In this document: positions 25,452 to 36,201 of the stretch, piece by piece
Layout: the number at the start of each line of letters is the position of its first letter
How positions within the stretch are numbered: the stretch's first letter is position 1
DNA from: Corynebacterium lactis RW2-5
Lineage (GTDB): Bacteria; Actinomycetota; Actinomycetes; Mycobacteriales; Mycobacteriaceae
DNA: 64,000 nucleotides
Assembly (NCBI RefSeq): GCF_001274895.1
Contig: NZ_CP006841.1
Location: 248,001-312,000, forward strand
Direction of reading: 5' to 3'
Notes under the pieces: generated by a model
The model's input: only the letters and a program-made list of their open reading frames with translations
Database searches by the model: none
What the model was told of the DNA's origin: nothing
Program-made: the position numbers and the translations under genes

Positions 25452-27485
25452 TTAAGCTTTCGGAGTCATGGAATCATAGCGCTCCATTAACTTCAGATCG
25501 AGCATGACCTCGGGGACGCCGAAGGCGTCGACAAGCACCTCTGACCAGGGCCCCAGCGAGTCGACCAGGTCATTGAGGCTGGCGCGCGCGGCTTTGGTGC
25601 GGGTGCCGGTGAGCAGCGACTGCTCCAGGAACCAGCCTGCGTTGTCGCAGATGACGGACAGGAAGTAGACGTCGCGGACCTGCTCGAGGACCTCCTGGGT
25701 ACGCTCGTCCTCGACCGCGGACTCCGCCTCGAAGAAGGCCTCGAGGATAATGCGGTCGATGTGCGCCCACGCGGACGCAATCATGTGATCCTGGGCCCGG
25801 TCCACGACCTCGGCGGCCTCGGCCACCGGCATCTTCCGCGCCGGGCGGAGCCTGCGGGCCAGGGACTTGAGAAGTCGGTCTTCGCGCTCGATGAGCAGGC
25901 GCATCTGGCTGGCGGGGTCGAAGAGTGTGGATTCTTCCGCGTCGGTGAAGGTGTCTAGGAGATTGTGAATGACTGCGTCTGCACCCGTGCGTCGGCGCAG
26001 GACACCGCCGAAGCTATCGAGCCCGAAGCGCACCATCTCCAGGTTGGACAGGCTGCGCATCTCCCGGGCGAACCCGCCGAGCAGCTCTTTGGCGGCCAGC
26101 TGCAGCATGACCACATTGTCGCCCTCGAAGGTGGTGAACACGTCCGAGTCCGCCTTGAACACTGTCAAGAGGTTCTCGGCCATGTAGCCGGCGCCGCCGG
26201 TGGCCTCTCGCATTTCCTGGATGGTGTCGGTGGCGTGCGCGGTGTTGGCGGCCTTGAGCGCGGCGGCGTGGGCCTCTACTTCGCGCAGGTCCAGGCTCTG
26301 CTCCGGGGTGAGGTTTGCACGATCGAGGTTGCCAGCCTCCAGATCGTGGATGCGCTTGATCAGCAGGTTGGTCGCGAACTGCAGGCCGTAGGAGCGTGCA
26401 ATCCGAGGGATTAGGCGCAGGCGGTGCTGGCGGTAGCCGATCAGCTGCTTTTCGGGCTGTCCCTCCTCCGCGGCGAATTGGCGTCGCAGGTGCGCGTACT
26501 TGGTGCCGATTGCCAGGCAGGTGCGCGTCGCAGCACCTGCCGCCGCGCCCACGGTGACGCGGCCTCGGACCAGTGCGCCCAGCATGGTGAAGAATCGCGC
26601 GTTCGGACTCTCTATGTCGCTGGTGTAGGCGCCCTCCGGGGAGACATCGGCAAACCGGTTCAGGAGGTTTTCGCGCGGGATTCGGTAGTGATCGAACATT
26701 AAGGTGCCATTGTCGACGCCTGCTAGACCGCCCTTGACCCCGTGGTCGCCGATGCGCACGCCGTCGACCGGGGAGCCGTCGTCGTTACGGATGCGCGCCA
26801 CAATGCAGTGCACGCCGTGGGATTCCTCCTGGTCAGGAGTGTAGAGCTGGCAGAAAACGGCAGCCCAGCGCCCATCGCGCGCGGCATTTCCGAGGAACCA
26901 CTTCTCCGAGGACGCGGTAGGGGAGTTCAAAACAAACTCCTGAGTGTCCGGGTCGTAGTGGGCGGTGGTCTCCAACGACTGCACGTCGGAGCCGTGACCG
27001 CGCTCGGTCATAGCGAAGCAGCCGAGTGCCCGCAGCTCAATCAGGTCGCGCACCAGCTGCTCGTGCCGCTTGGTGCCGAGGTTACTCACCGCACCGCCGA
27101 ACAGTCCCCACTGCACGCCGGACTTCACCATCACGGAAAGGTCGTTGTGTCCGAGCATTTCGATGCCGGTCAGCGTCGCGCCGGTTGCGCCCGTGCCGCC
27201 TTGATCGACGCGGAATGCTCCGTGGGGCATACCAGTGGCCAGTACCTTCTCTAGCGAAGCGGTCGTCCGCGCGCGGGCGTCCTCCATGCTCAGCCCGTAG
27301 GCCGGGCGCAGCTCCGGGTCGTCGAGGACCTCACGCAGCTCGGCGCGGGCATCGGGGAAGTATCCGTCCAGCACCTCCTGCAGCCGCTTTCCGACGCCTA
27401 CTTCCGGCGCTGTGGGAAGCTTCTGCGGCGCATCGGACGAGCGCCTGCGGGGAGTACGTGCCGACTGGTCTAGATTCTGTGCCAT
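25452..27485 (-). CDS. Acyl-CoA oxidase-like acyl-CoA dehydrogenase
   Basis: A 677-residue flavoenzyme, much longer than ordinary acyl-CoA dehydrogenases (~390) and close in length to acyl-CoA oxidases. Oxidase-type motifs are seen: TERGHGSDVQSLETTA (about 158-173), the FAD-binding NGTLMFDHYRIPRENLL (in part), and FTTFEGDNVVMLQLAA, whose Glu is at the catalytic position. It would make the alpha-beta double bond in an acyl-CoA; whether O2 or an electron-transfer protein accepts electrons cannot be told. Convergent with the amidase gene, with only 12 bp between stops. Confidence 0.85.
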   Translation of the reverse strand: MAQNLDQSARTPRRRSSDAPQKLPTAPEVGVGKRLQEVLDGYFPDARAELREVLDDPELRPAYGLSMEDARARTTASLEKVLATGMPHGAFRVDQGGTGATGATLTGIEMLGHNDLSVMVKSGVQWGLFGGAVSNLGTKRHEQLVRDLIELRALGCFAMTERGHGSDVQSLETTAHYDPDTQEFVLNSPTASSEKWFLGNAARDGRWAAVFCQLYTPDQEESHGVHCIVARIRNDDGSPVDGVRIGDHGVKGGLAGVDNGTLMFDHYRIPRENLLNRFADVSPEGAYTSDIESPNARFFTMLGALVRGRVTVGAAAGAATRTCLAIGTKYAHLRRQFAAEEGQPEKQLIGYRQHRLRLIPRIARSYGLQFATNLLIKRIHDLEAGNLDRANLTPEQSLDLREVEAHAAALKAANTAHATDTIQEMREATGGAGYMAENLLTVFKADSDVFTTFEGDNVVMLQLAAKELLGGFAREMRSLSNLEMVRFGLDSFGGVLRRRTGADAVIHNLLDTFTDAEESTLFDPASQMRLLIEREDRLLKSLARRLRPARKMPVAEAAEVVDRAQDHMIASAWAHIDRIILEAFFEAESAVEDERTQEVLEQVRDVYFLSVICDNAGWFLEQSLLTGTRTKAARASLNDLVDSLGPWSEVLVDAFGVPEVMLDLKLMERYDSMTPKA

Positions 27486-27543
27486 AACCCAACGCTAGTT
27501 GGCGGATCGTCGGCTGCGCTCGGGGTTTGCGGTAACAGGTCTG

Positions 27544-29022
27544 TTAAGACTTGGCTACGGACGGTGCCAGCGTCTCCGGTAGCGGTTGGCGCTCGAAGGG
27601 ATCGAGCTGGCGCACCTTGGCGTTGATGAATGCCGCAACGACCAGAATCACAAACATTGCCGCTGCGGAGAGCAGCTGGACGCGGGCGGTGTCGTCGGAA
27701 AGCATTAGTGCGGCGAGCGCGGCGAGGGCTACGAGGGTGGCAATGCTCACCCAGGGGAAGGCCCACGTGCGCACCGGCAGGGCGTGGGCGGCCTCGAGCG
27801 GGCGGCGCAGGCGAAGCTGGGAGACGGCGATGAAGGTCCACACAATCAGCAGCGACGCGCCGGCGGAGTTCAACATGAAGGTCAAAAGCCAGCCGGTGTC
27901 GGCGTAGTTTAAAACGACCATGATGGCGGATAGCACCACGGACAGGACAATCGCCGAGATAGGTACGCCGCGCGAGTCGACCTTTGTGAAAATCCTCGGA
28001 GCCTCGTGGCGGCTGGCCAGCGAAAACATCATTCGGCTGGATGCGTAAATCTGCGCGTTGAACGCCGACAGCAGAGCCAGAACGATTACGGCCTCCATGA
28101 ACCCCACGACACCGGGAATGCCGGCCAGGGCCAGGACCTTCGTGAAGGGGCTTTCCGACGCATCCTTCGCGGCACCCAGGGTGGAGTAGGGCAGCAGGAA
28201 AGTAATCACGAGAACCGAGCCAAGGTAGAACACGGAAATGCGGGTGATGGTGGAGCGGACCGCGTTGACCAGGGATTGCTGCGGGTTCTCGGACTCAGCG
28301 GCAGCAATGGCGACGACCTCGATGCCGCCGAAGGCGAAGGCCACCGCGAGGATCGCCTTGGCAACGCCGCCGGCGCCGTTGGGCATGAAGCCGTCCTGGG
28401 TGAACACGTGCGTGCCGATGAACGAATGCCCGGGCAGCAGGCCAAGAATGAGCAGCACGCCGATGACGAGGAACACGACTAGCACCGCGACCTTGATGAA
28501 CGCGAACCAGAACTCGAACTCGCCGAAGGCGCGGATGTGCAGCAGGTTAATCAGCGCGAAGAAGGCGACGAACACCGCCGCGGGAATCCAGGGGGACACC
28601 CCGAACCACGAGCCCACGAACGCCGCGGCGCCGGTCATCTCCGCGCCGAGGACTGCGACCGTGGCGAGCCAGTAGATCCACCCCTGGGTGAAACCGGCCC
28701 AGCGGCCGATGCCGTGCTCCGCGTACTCGGAGAAGGATCCCGACGCCGGGATGACCGTGCCCATCTCGCCGAGCATCTGCATAATGACGATGGCCAGCAG
28801 GCCCGCGACAACATAGCCCAGCAGGACGGAGGGGCCCGCGGCCTGGATACCTACTCCGGTGCCGAGGAATAGCCCGGCACCAATCGAGGAGCCGAGCCCC
28901 ATCATTGTCAGGTGGCGGACTTTGAGGCCCTGCCCCAACTTCTTGTCCTGTGAGGGGCCAGCGGCTGACGGCTTGCCCGCAGTGACTTCAGCTTCGAGGT
29001 TAGGAGTGTCAGTAGTGCTCAT
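27544..29022 (-). CDS. Amino acid permease, APC superfamily
   Basis: A 492-residue transporter with twelve predicted membrane segments. The N-terminal GLGSSIGAGLFLGTG (about 43-57) is the substrate-binding loop of AAT-type permeases (AroP/GabP group), and the segment GEMGTVIPASGSFSEYAE is also typical. It imports an amino acid with protons. Which amino acid cannot be read from the sequence. A GGAGG site precedes the ATG. It lies just upstream of the acyl-CoA oxidase-like gene, with a ~60-bp gap. Confidence 0.85.
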   Translation of the reverse strand: MSTTDTPNLEAEVTAGKPSAAGPSQDKKLGQGLKVRHLTMMGLGSSIGAGLFLGTGVGIQAAGPSVLLGYVVAGLLAIVIMQMLGEMGTVIPASGSFSEYAEHGIGRWAGFTQGWIYWLATVAVLGAEMTGAAAFVGSWFGVSPWIPAAVFVAFFALINLLHIRAFGEFEFWFAFIKVAVLVVFLVIGVLLILGLLPGHSFIGTHVFTQDGFMPNGAGGVAKAILAVAFAFGGIEVVAIAAAESENPQQSLVNAVRSTITRISVFYLGSVLVITFLLPYSTLGAAKDASESPFTKVLALAGIPGVVGFMEAVIVLALLSAFNAQIYASSRMMFSLASRHEAPRIFTKVDSRGVPISAIVLSVVLSAIMVVLNYADTGWLLTFMLNSAGASLLIVWTFIAVSQLRLRRPLEAAHALPVRTWAFPWVSIATLVALAALAALMLSDDTARVQLLSAAAMFVILVVAAFINAKVRQLDPFERQPLPETLAPSVAKS

Positions 29023-29323
29023 AAATAGAAGGAGGCATTCCTTGGTTCGGGCCTGTGGGCCTCATACTCCCAGGGCCTTAAACTGCAGTTTCATAGAGAG
29101 TTTAGCGCTAGAGGGCTGTGCCCCTGATATAGGGCGAAGTTGCACCAGTTTCGACCAATTTTCGAAAGATATTGGGGCGAGATAGTGGTGGCGACCGGGG
29201 GCTTGAGCAATCTGCTTTGGGGAGATGAAAGGTCGAAAAAATCGGAAAACCTCTCCTCCGACGACATTTGCGATGCGTCAGGGAGAGGCGTTTGCCTGGA
29301 ATTCAGTTATGCAGTGCTTTGAC
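29023..29323. other. Gene-free stretch between two transporter genes
   Basis: About 300 bp upstream of the permease and downstream of the MHS transporter. It must hold the permease promoter. CCAATTTTCGAAAGATATTGG (imperfect, 29156-29177) is the only notable inverted repeat. I see no RNA gene or conserved element. Confidence 0.4.
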
Positions 29324-30670
29324 CTAGACAGTAGCGTTGACCGGTTCGGAGTTCTTGGACTCCGGGTGCTCGATCAGGTCGCGCTGCTCGAGGTCCTTCG
29401 GCAGAAGGAACAGCGAGATCAGCGCCGGAATCGCCATGATGATGAGGTACACGGAGATGTACGCTGCATTGCCGGTTTTGTCGATGATCAGCTGGGCGAT
29501 CATCGGGGCGAATGCGCCGCCGAGGACTGCGCCAATTGCGTAGGAGATGGAAGCGCCGGAGTAGCGGACCTCAGAGGGGAACATCTCGGAGTACATCGCC
29601 GGCTGCGGGCCGAAGGTAAGGGCCAGCGGCAGGGTCAGGACCGCAACGGTCAGGACGTAGAGGACCGGACCCTGCTCGATCAGGGACCACATGACAACTT
29701 CCCAGATCATGATGAGGACGTAGCCAATGATGAAGGTCTTCGCACGACCGATCTTGTCGGACCAAGCGCCGGCCATGAACATGAAGATGGTCCAGCAGAC
29801 GCCTGCGACGAGGGTTCCGGTCCAGGCAATCATCGGGTCGTAGCCCAGCTTCTTCTGTGCGTAGGAACCGAAGAAGGCGATGACGAGGTAGCCGGTGGCC
29901 TGCTGTGCAGCGAAGATCAGGGCGCCCTGGATGACCTTGCCCCAGTGGTTCTTGAACAGCTCGGGCAGCGGGGTGGAGCGCTCGGCAGCCTCTTCCTGCA
30001 TTGCACGGAACACGGGGGACTCATCGACAGCGCGGCGGATACCGTAGCCGATCAGAACGAGCACGAAGGAGAGCAGGAACGGAATGCGCCAACCCCACTC
30101 CATGTAGGCATCCTTACCGACAATTGCCATGACAATCAGCATGGTCGCGGTAGCGAGAGTTAGTCCGAGCGGAACGCCTGCCTGCGGGAATGCGCCGTAG
30201 ATGCCGCGCTTATTCTTCGGTGCGTACTCGACGGACATCAGGGCCGCGCCGCCCCACTCGCCGCCGGCGGACAGGCCCTGGAAGATGCGGAGCAGGACAA
30301 GGAGGATCGGGGCCGCTACGCCGATGGTGGCGTAGGTCGGCAGAAGGCCGATGAGGAAGGTTGCCGCACCCATGCCGATAAGGGTGAAGACAAGAATCAT
30401 CTTGCGGCCGTAGCGGTCGCCGATGTGGCCGGCGATGACGGCGCCCAGCGGGCGGAAGAGGAAGGAGATGCCCAGGGTCGCCCAGGCGAGGACCTGGGAG
30501 AGCTGCGGGTTGGACTGTGCAGCGGGCTCAATGAACGCGGGAGCCAGCACAATCGCGGCGGCCTGCGCGTAAATCAGGAAGTCGTAGAACTCAATGGTGG
30601 TGCCGACCAAGGTTCCCGACAGCACGCTTCGGCGCTGCTTGGGATCTGCAGCAATAATCGAAGTGGTCAT
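29324..30670 (-). CDS. MFS transporter, metabolite:H+ symporter (MHS/ShiA-ProP type)
   Basis: A 448-residue twelve-helix transporter. The family start GTLVGTTIEFYDFLIY (about 19-34) and the loop GHIGDRYGRK (about 82-91) identify the MHS group, which moves dicarboxylates, shikimate, osmolytes or similar organic acids with protons. The LRIFQGLSAGGEWGGA segment (about 127-142) is another mark. Its substrate cannot be assigned. It is monocistronic, with a large AT-rich region upstream. Confidence 0.88.
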   Translation of the reverse strand: MTTSIIAADPKQRRSVLSGTLVGTTIEFYDFLIYAQAAAIVLAPAFIEPAAQSNPQLSQVLAWATLGISFLFRPLGAVIAGHIGDRYGRKMILVFTLIGMGAATFLIGLLPTYATIGVAAPILLVLLRIFQGLSAGGEWGGAALMSVEYAPKNKRGIYGAFPQAGVPLGLTLATATMLIVMAIVGKDAYMEWGWRIPFLLSFVLVLIGYGIRRAVDESPVFRAMQEEAAERSTPLPELFKNHWGKVIQGALIFAAQQATGYLVIAFFGSYAQKKLGYDPMIAWTGTLVAGVCWTIFMFMAGAWSDKIGRAKTFIIGYVLIMIWEVVMWSLIEQGPVLYVLTVAVLTLPLALTFGPQPAMYSEMFPSEVRYSGASISYAIGAVLGGAFAPMIAQLIIDKTGNAAYISVYLIIMAIPALISLFLLPKDLEQRDLIEHPESKNSEPVNATV

Positions 30671-31374
30671 GAATCTCTAAATCTTTCTTTCGGGCACGGT
30701 TTTTGCAACGGGACGTAGTTTTGCACAGGCATCATTCTTCTGCCCAGGAATCGACTGACTGGAAGTTGAGTCCTAAACCAACTAGCGGGGGTAGATGGGG
30801 TCTAAATGTGCCCGTTTTAGGGCTCAGGAATGCCCGTTTTTCAATTTCCCCCCTGATGTAAGTGCAATAGAGGGGGCCTAGAGAGGGTGTGGGGCAGAAA
30901 GTGTGCTCCGCGGCTGCAAAGGTGGGCCTAAATGTGATTTTTAACGCCTCTACTGTGGGTTTTTAAGGCTTCTTACCCCCAGTGCATGCCGTCCTCGAGG
31001 AAAATCTCTGTGAATTTTGAGGTTATTGTTACCTGTGTTTTAAACAAGGTCCCCAATATAACGGGCATATAACAGGGTGGTGTCGAAAACGCGACTTCCC
31101 CCATGCGGGGTGGAACTTTGGGGGTGCAAGAATGGCACCCCCCATAAAAGGGGAGGAGCCCTATGTTTAAGGGGCGTGGACTAGAAAACGCTGCTTCTTC
31201 GTCGAATCCACTTCGCCGGGAAAGTGAGCGTCGTAAAGTAATCGGAGCACGACGTACCCGACCTCGCAGTTGCCGAAAGTGCAGCGCCGGGGAGGGGAGC
31301 GTCGTAAAGCAGAAGAAATTGAGTCGCCGAGTAATAGGCGCAAGGCTAATCGAGTAGAGCAGGAGAGGCAGCGC
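30671..31374. other. 704-bp gene-free region between divergent transporter genes
   Basis: No convincing gene. TAAATGTG(C/A) repeats near 30802 and 30929 and similar TGCCCGTTTT words near 30807 and 30831 suggest regulator sites. GGGGGTGC (31120-31127) pairs with GCACCCCC (31135-31142) in a tight 8-bp hairpin. A 64-residue frame at 31163-31357 overlaps two CGTCGTAAAG words and looks non-coding. The region seems to hold a long leader for the downstream MFS gene. Confidence 0.5.
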
Positions 31375-32670
31375 ATGGTTCAACAGGGAGCAGGTGCGCT
31401 CGGCGGTGGCGCCGAGCACAGTGACCACGGCGAACACGGTCAGCGGAAGGTGACCCGATTCTGGCTCTTTTCCACCATCGCCGTATTCGCGGTCGCATGG
31501 GGCGGCAACCAGTTCACCCCACTGATGGTGATGTATCGGCTAAATCGGGACCTGCCTCCGGTGTTCGTCGACTTGCTGCTGTTCGTCTACGCGCTGGGCA
31601 TTGCCCCGGCGCTGCTTATCTCGGGGCCACTGTCGGACCGAATTGGGCGAAAGCCGGTTATGCTGGCGGCGCCATTCCTATCTATTATCGGCTCGACTCT
31701 GATCGCCATCGGCGAGAAGACCGGGCCACTGATTCTCTCGGGCCGTTTCATCTCCGGTATCGCGGTGGGCATCGTTATGGCGGTCGGAGGCTCCTGGGTG
31801 AAGGAGCTGTCGACGGAGCGGTTCGATCCCACTGCCAAGCCCACCTCGGGCGCAAAGCGACAGTCGATGGCCCTGACCCTGGGCTTCGGTATCGGTGCGG
31901 GCGTGGCCGGAACGCTAGCTCAGTTCGCCCCGATGCCGGGGCAGCTGGCCTACATCGTGCACATCTGCCTGACCATACCGACTGCGCTTGGCATGATGAT
32001 GGTCCCGGAGACTCGCCAGTCCCCGCACCTGCAAGGCGGGCATCAGGAGAGTCTCCTGCAGTCCCTGCGCACCCCCTCTGTTACTAACCGCAGGTTCCTG
32101 CTGGTTGTGGCCATGGGCGCGCCCTGGGTGTTCGGTGCCGCGGGTGTTGCCTACGCGATTATTCCGTCCCTGATGCAGAACTTCGTCTCCCAGCCCGTTT
32201 TCTACTCGGCGATGGTGACCTTCTTCGCGCTCCTGCTCGGCTTCGGTATCCAGCAGATCGGTCCGCGCCTGGTCTCAAACCACTCGGCGAAGGGCTCCCT
32301 GATCGCGATGGGCATTGTGATTGTGGGCATGGGTGCGGCCGCGTGGATGTCCACCAATCCGACTGCGGTCACTGCATTCGTCGCTGCGCTGATTCTCGGC
32401 ATGGGCTATGGCCTGTCAATGTTTACCGGCCTCAACGAGGTCCAGCGCATCGCGGGACCGCGCGACCTGGCCGGACTGACCGGCATCTTCTACTGCCTGA
32501 CCTACATAGGCTTCGCATTCCCGGCCATCCTGACCGAGCTGTCGCACTCCATTTCCTGGATGACCTACCCGGTCATGCTGGGCGGAGGCATGGTCATCGC
32601 CCTGGCGATGTCTGCGGTCATCTACCTCAACTCGCGAGTCAACCTGCCGCAGAAAACTGAGTTGGCCTGA
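31375..32670 (+). CDS. MFS transporter
   Basis: A 431-residue transporter. The ATG at 31375 follows AGGAGAGGCAG, a better start than earlier ones in the leader. The N-terminus is Gly/His-rich; then twelve helices with the MFS loop SGPLSDRIGRKPVM (about 81-94). It shares its general type with the MFS protein of the 54.9 kb cassette (both have N-terminal 'alpha-proline-less' cores with SDRIGRK or GKLWGRKK loops) but they are not close paralogues. The substrate is unknown. A strong terminator follows. Confidence 0.85.
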   Translation: MVQQGAGALGGGAEHSDHGEHGQRKVTRFWLFSTIAVFAVAWGGNQFTPLMVMYRLNRDLPPVFVDLLLFVYALGIAPALLISGPLSDRIGRKPVMLAAPFLSIIGSTLIAIGEKTGPLILSGRFISGIAVGIVMAVGGSWVKELSTERFDPTAKPTSGAKRQSMALTLGFGIGAGVAGTLAQFAPMPGQLAYIVHICLTIPTALGMMMVPETRQSPHLQGGHQESLLQSLRTPSVTNRRFLLVVAMGAPWVFGAAGVAYAIIPSLMQNFVSQPVFYSAMVTFFALLLGFGIQQIGPRLVSNHSAKGSLIAMGIVIVGMGAAAWMSTNPTAVTAFVAALILGMGYGLSMFTGLNEVQRIAGPRDLAGLTGIFYCLTYIGFAFPAILTELSHSISWMTYPVMLGGGMVIALAMSAVIYLNSRVNLPQKTELA

Positions 32671-32688
32671 GCGCCTCGCGCCCATAAA

Positions 32689-33760
<1,072 letters not shown>

Positions 33761-33791
33761 GCCCGGGCATCGCAGGCCTAATTTTCCAGGG

Positions 33792-34793
33792 CTAGTTTTC
33801 AGTGCGCTTGGCTCGAAGGAGCGCTAGCTCAATGTAGTCCCGGAAGGTTTCCACAGGCTGGGCGCCCGAAACGTGGTTCGTGCCCACCAGGAACTCCGGT
33901 GTGCCGGAAATACCCAGGCCAGACGCGTAGTTCTTGGCATCCTCTACCGGCTTGGCCCACTTGCCGTCCTTGAGCTCTTTGGTGAAGCGGTCCATATCCT
34001 CGACGCCAGCCTCGCGGGCGGCATCGATGAGGTCCTTCTCCTCGAACTCCGGGTGGCCGGTACCACGCTCAGTAGCCTTGGCGAACAAGACCCGTGAGAA
34101 CTCCCAAAACTTGCCCTGCGCGGCTGCGGCACGTCCGGCCTCGGCGTCCTTCTGAGCCTTGGGCCCGTTGACGGGCAGGTCATTCCACTCGATGCGCAGC
34201 AGACCAGTGTCCACGTAGTCCTTGATCAGGGCCGGCTCGGTCTGCGTCGCAAAGCGGGCGCAGAAGGGGCACTCAAAGTCGGAGAACATGCTGATGACGA
34301 CGGGCGCGTCCACTGCCCCAATCGCGAAGGGGTCGTTTTCGTCGCGGCGGTGAATCAGGTCGAGATCATCCGGGGAGGTGAGCTTCGCGCCGGCCTTCGG
34401 GCCGAAGATGGAAGCGTCAAAGCTGCCGTCCTCGCGGGGCACCGGCTTCATCGCGCCCTGTCCTGCGTCCATGCCAGCGAGATTGTAAGTGGCCCCTGAA
34501 TCAAGAGCCGTCGACCTCTGGCCGGCCCAGAATCCCACTCCGGCGACGAGAATCAGGGCCACGATTGCCGCGAGCCACGCGGTCGCCGGGATTGCGTACC
34601 AGGACTTATGTGTTACCGAGGTGCCCTCGGACCAGGTCTGCAGGCTTTCAGCGTCGGGCGCGGCATCGCTGTTTTGACTGGTGCCGTCGCTGTGGGCATC
34701 GCGTACGTCGTGGGCGTCGTGATCGCTTTGCGCGGCTTGTGCGTCATATACATCTTGATTGTCCGTGGGATTGCCTTCGCTCATATAACTCAT
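33792..34793 (-). CDS. Membrane-anchored DsbA-like thiol-disulfide oxidoreductase
   Basis: A 333-residue protein: a 65-residue acidic, Asp/His-rich cytoplasmic N-terminus, one membrane helix (WLAAIVALILVAGVGFWAG, about 73-91), then an extracytoplasmic DsbA-fold domain. The active site is ECPFC (Cys at about 176 and 179) and the cis-Pro loop is GISGTPEF. It would introduce or isomerise disulfides in exported proteins. The upstream protease overlaps it by 4 bp, and that protease carries several Cys, so it may be a client. Corynebacterial MdbA has a similar active site, but identity is not claimed. Confidence 0.85.
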   Translation of the reverse strand: MSYMSEGNPTDNQDVYDAQAAQSDHDAHDVRDAHSDGTSQNSDAAPDAESLQTWSEGTSVTHKSWYAIPATAWLAAIVALILVAGVGFWAGQRSTALDSGATYNLAGMDAGQGAMKPVPREDGSFDASIFGPKAGAKLTSPDDLDLIHRRDENDPFAIGAVDAPVVISMFSDFECPFCARFATQTEPALIKDYVDTGLLRIEWNDLPVNGPKAQKDAEAGRAAAAQGKFWEFSRVLFAKATERGTGHPEFEEKDLIDAAREAGVEDMDRFTKELKDGKWAKPVEDAKNYASGLGISGTPEFLVGTNHVSGAQPVETFRDYIELALLRAKRTEN

Positions 34794-35701
34794 TGAACCA
34801 CGGCTAAATTGAATCGCTGCATTGTCCCGCCGATAGATGCGCCTCCCGCGGATGCAGCATCAGACGGCTGTATGAAACTGGTAACCCCGACCGCCCAAAT
34901 CCGGTTCTCGTCCTCCGGATCCTGCGCCCAGATGACCCCACCGGAGTCGCCCTTGTCGGAGATATTGTCGTAGCGAAACAGGTGCTGGTTCACGATGCGG
35001 TCGAAGGAGCCGCAGGATAGTCCGGAGCGCCACCCCAGCCTGCACAGATACGGCCTGTTCTGCTGTAGCCAATCCATTGAGGCGTGACCTACGAGCGTCA
35101 CTTTGTCCAGCTCAGGTGTGCCGACGGCAAATGCCGAATCCTCTAGCTCAATCAGCGCCTGATCGGGTCCCGTCCCTGCGGGTGCGAACTCGTCGTGCTC
35201 GGTCCATATGAAAGTGCCCACCTTAAGGAGTTTTTCCGGGCCAGCCTCAACGAATACCTCGTCGCCGGGTTTTCCGCAGTGCCCGGCCGTCAGGTTGTAC
35301 AACCGGCCCGCATCTTCCCGCGAGCGCACTAACCACCCGAATGAACACGTGCTCACATGGCCGCGGGCGTGGTGGACAAAGTACTGGCCTCCGGGAATGA
35401 CCCCGATGGGCGACTCCAGGTGCTTCCAATTCTCGCTATCGCGGAAGATACGCCGACGCTCCTGGTCGCCCACGCCATTGCCGAAGGGATCGGTGCCCGG
35501 GTCCGTGCCTGCGTCGGCTAGCGGAGGGGAGGCGCCTGGTCCCTCTTCGGCGCCCTCGGCAATCGGGACCTCGTTCAATCCCGCAATCACCGCCCCAAAC
35601 ATGACACTGCCGGTGATGCCGCAGGAAGACACCGAAAGCGCGGCGCCAACCGACACCACCGCTGCCGCAGTTCGAATCCCAAAACCCCGGTCCCAATGCA
35701 T
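34790..35701 (-). CDS. Lipoprotein chymotrypsin-like serine protease (S1)
   Basis: A 303-residue exported protease. The lipobox VSSC places lipidation at Cys27. After a ~60-residue acidic, Pro-rich segment comes the S1 fold with the triad: His in LTAGHCG (about 139), Asp in GPDQALIE (about 176) and Ser in KGDSGGVIW (about 250). Four further Cys (STC, GHC, LC, SC) could give two disulfides. It overlaps the DsbA-like gene by ATGA, an operon in which a disulfide-forming enzyme follows a Cys-rich exported enzyme. The N-terminal segment may be a propeptide. Confidence 0.85.
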   Translation of the reverse strand: MHWDRGFGIRTAAAVVSVGAALSVSSCGITGSVMFGAVIAGLNEVPIAEGAEEGPGASPPLADAGTDPGTDPFGNGVGDQERRRIFRDSENWKHLESPIGVIPGGQYFVHHARGHVSTCSFGWLVRSREDAGRLYNLTAGHCGKPGDEVFVEAGPEKLLKVGTFIWTEHDEFAPAGTGPDQALIELEDSAFAVGTPELDKVTLVGHASMDWLQQNRPYLCRLGWRSGLSCGSFDRIVNQHLFRYDNISDKGDSGGVIWAQDPEDENRIWAVGVTSFIQPSDAASAGGASIGGTMQRFNLAVVQ

Positions 35702-35823
35702 AAAGTCCCCCCGGAAAGTGCTCTGTAGCGCATAAAAATGAGCCCGCGCAGCATCCCCCAGCTGCGTGGAATCAAGAATAACCCGGCCCGGCGAAGTTCG
35801 CCCTCCGAGCGCGACAGGCGTTG

Positions 35824-36201
35824 TTAGCGGGCTTCCTCGCCGTGCCCCAGTCCCAGATCCTCGTCCGGGTGTACGGCTGTTTTCAGCGCTACGGCTCGGG
35901 CCAGCCTTGCGTACCGCAGCTCCTGCTCGCGGAAGCGGATGTAGGAAGACACGGTCGTGAACACGAACGCGAGCACCAGTACGTAGAGCAGAAGATCCGT
36001 ACCTCGGGTCACGCCAACCATGTTGGCAATCACCGTTAGATCATCAGGTCGCACAATCGCCCAGAGACACAGGGCGAGGAAAACGACGAAGCCCAGCTTC
36101 ACGCCGGCTTTCGCGCGAGCCTTGCGACGATTCGCGACGAAGTACCAAACCAGCGCCAATACGGCCAGGAGCAGGAGAATCTGAACGATAGATGCAGTCA
36201 C
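35824..36201 (-). CDS. DUF2304 membrane protein (Rv3632 type)
   Basis: A 125-residue protein with three hydrophobic segments (about 5-23, 33-52 and 66-88) and a charged C-terminus. DUF2304 proteins are encoded next to polyprenyl-phosphate glycosyltransferases; mycobacterial Rv3632 raises the activity of Rv3631. The 4-bp overlap with the glycosyltransferase here supports the same partnership. Confidence 0.85.
   Translation of the reverse strand: MTASIVQILLLLAVLALVWYFVANRRKARAKAGVKLGFVVFLALCLWAIVRPDDLTVIANMVGVTRGTDLLLYVLVLAFVFTTVSSYIRFREQELRYARLARAVALKTAVHPDEDLGLGHGEEAR

Noticed and set aside
31163-31357. A 64-codon frame upstream of the MFS gene with repeated VIGAR peptides
   Set aside because: The repetition stems from the CGTCGTAAAG words, there is no good ribosome site, and the composition is not protein-like.
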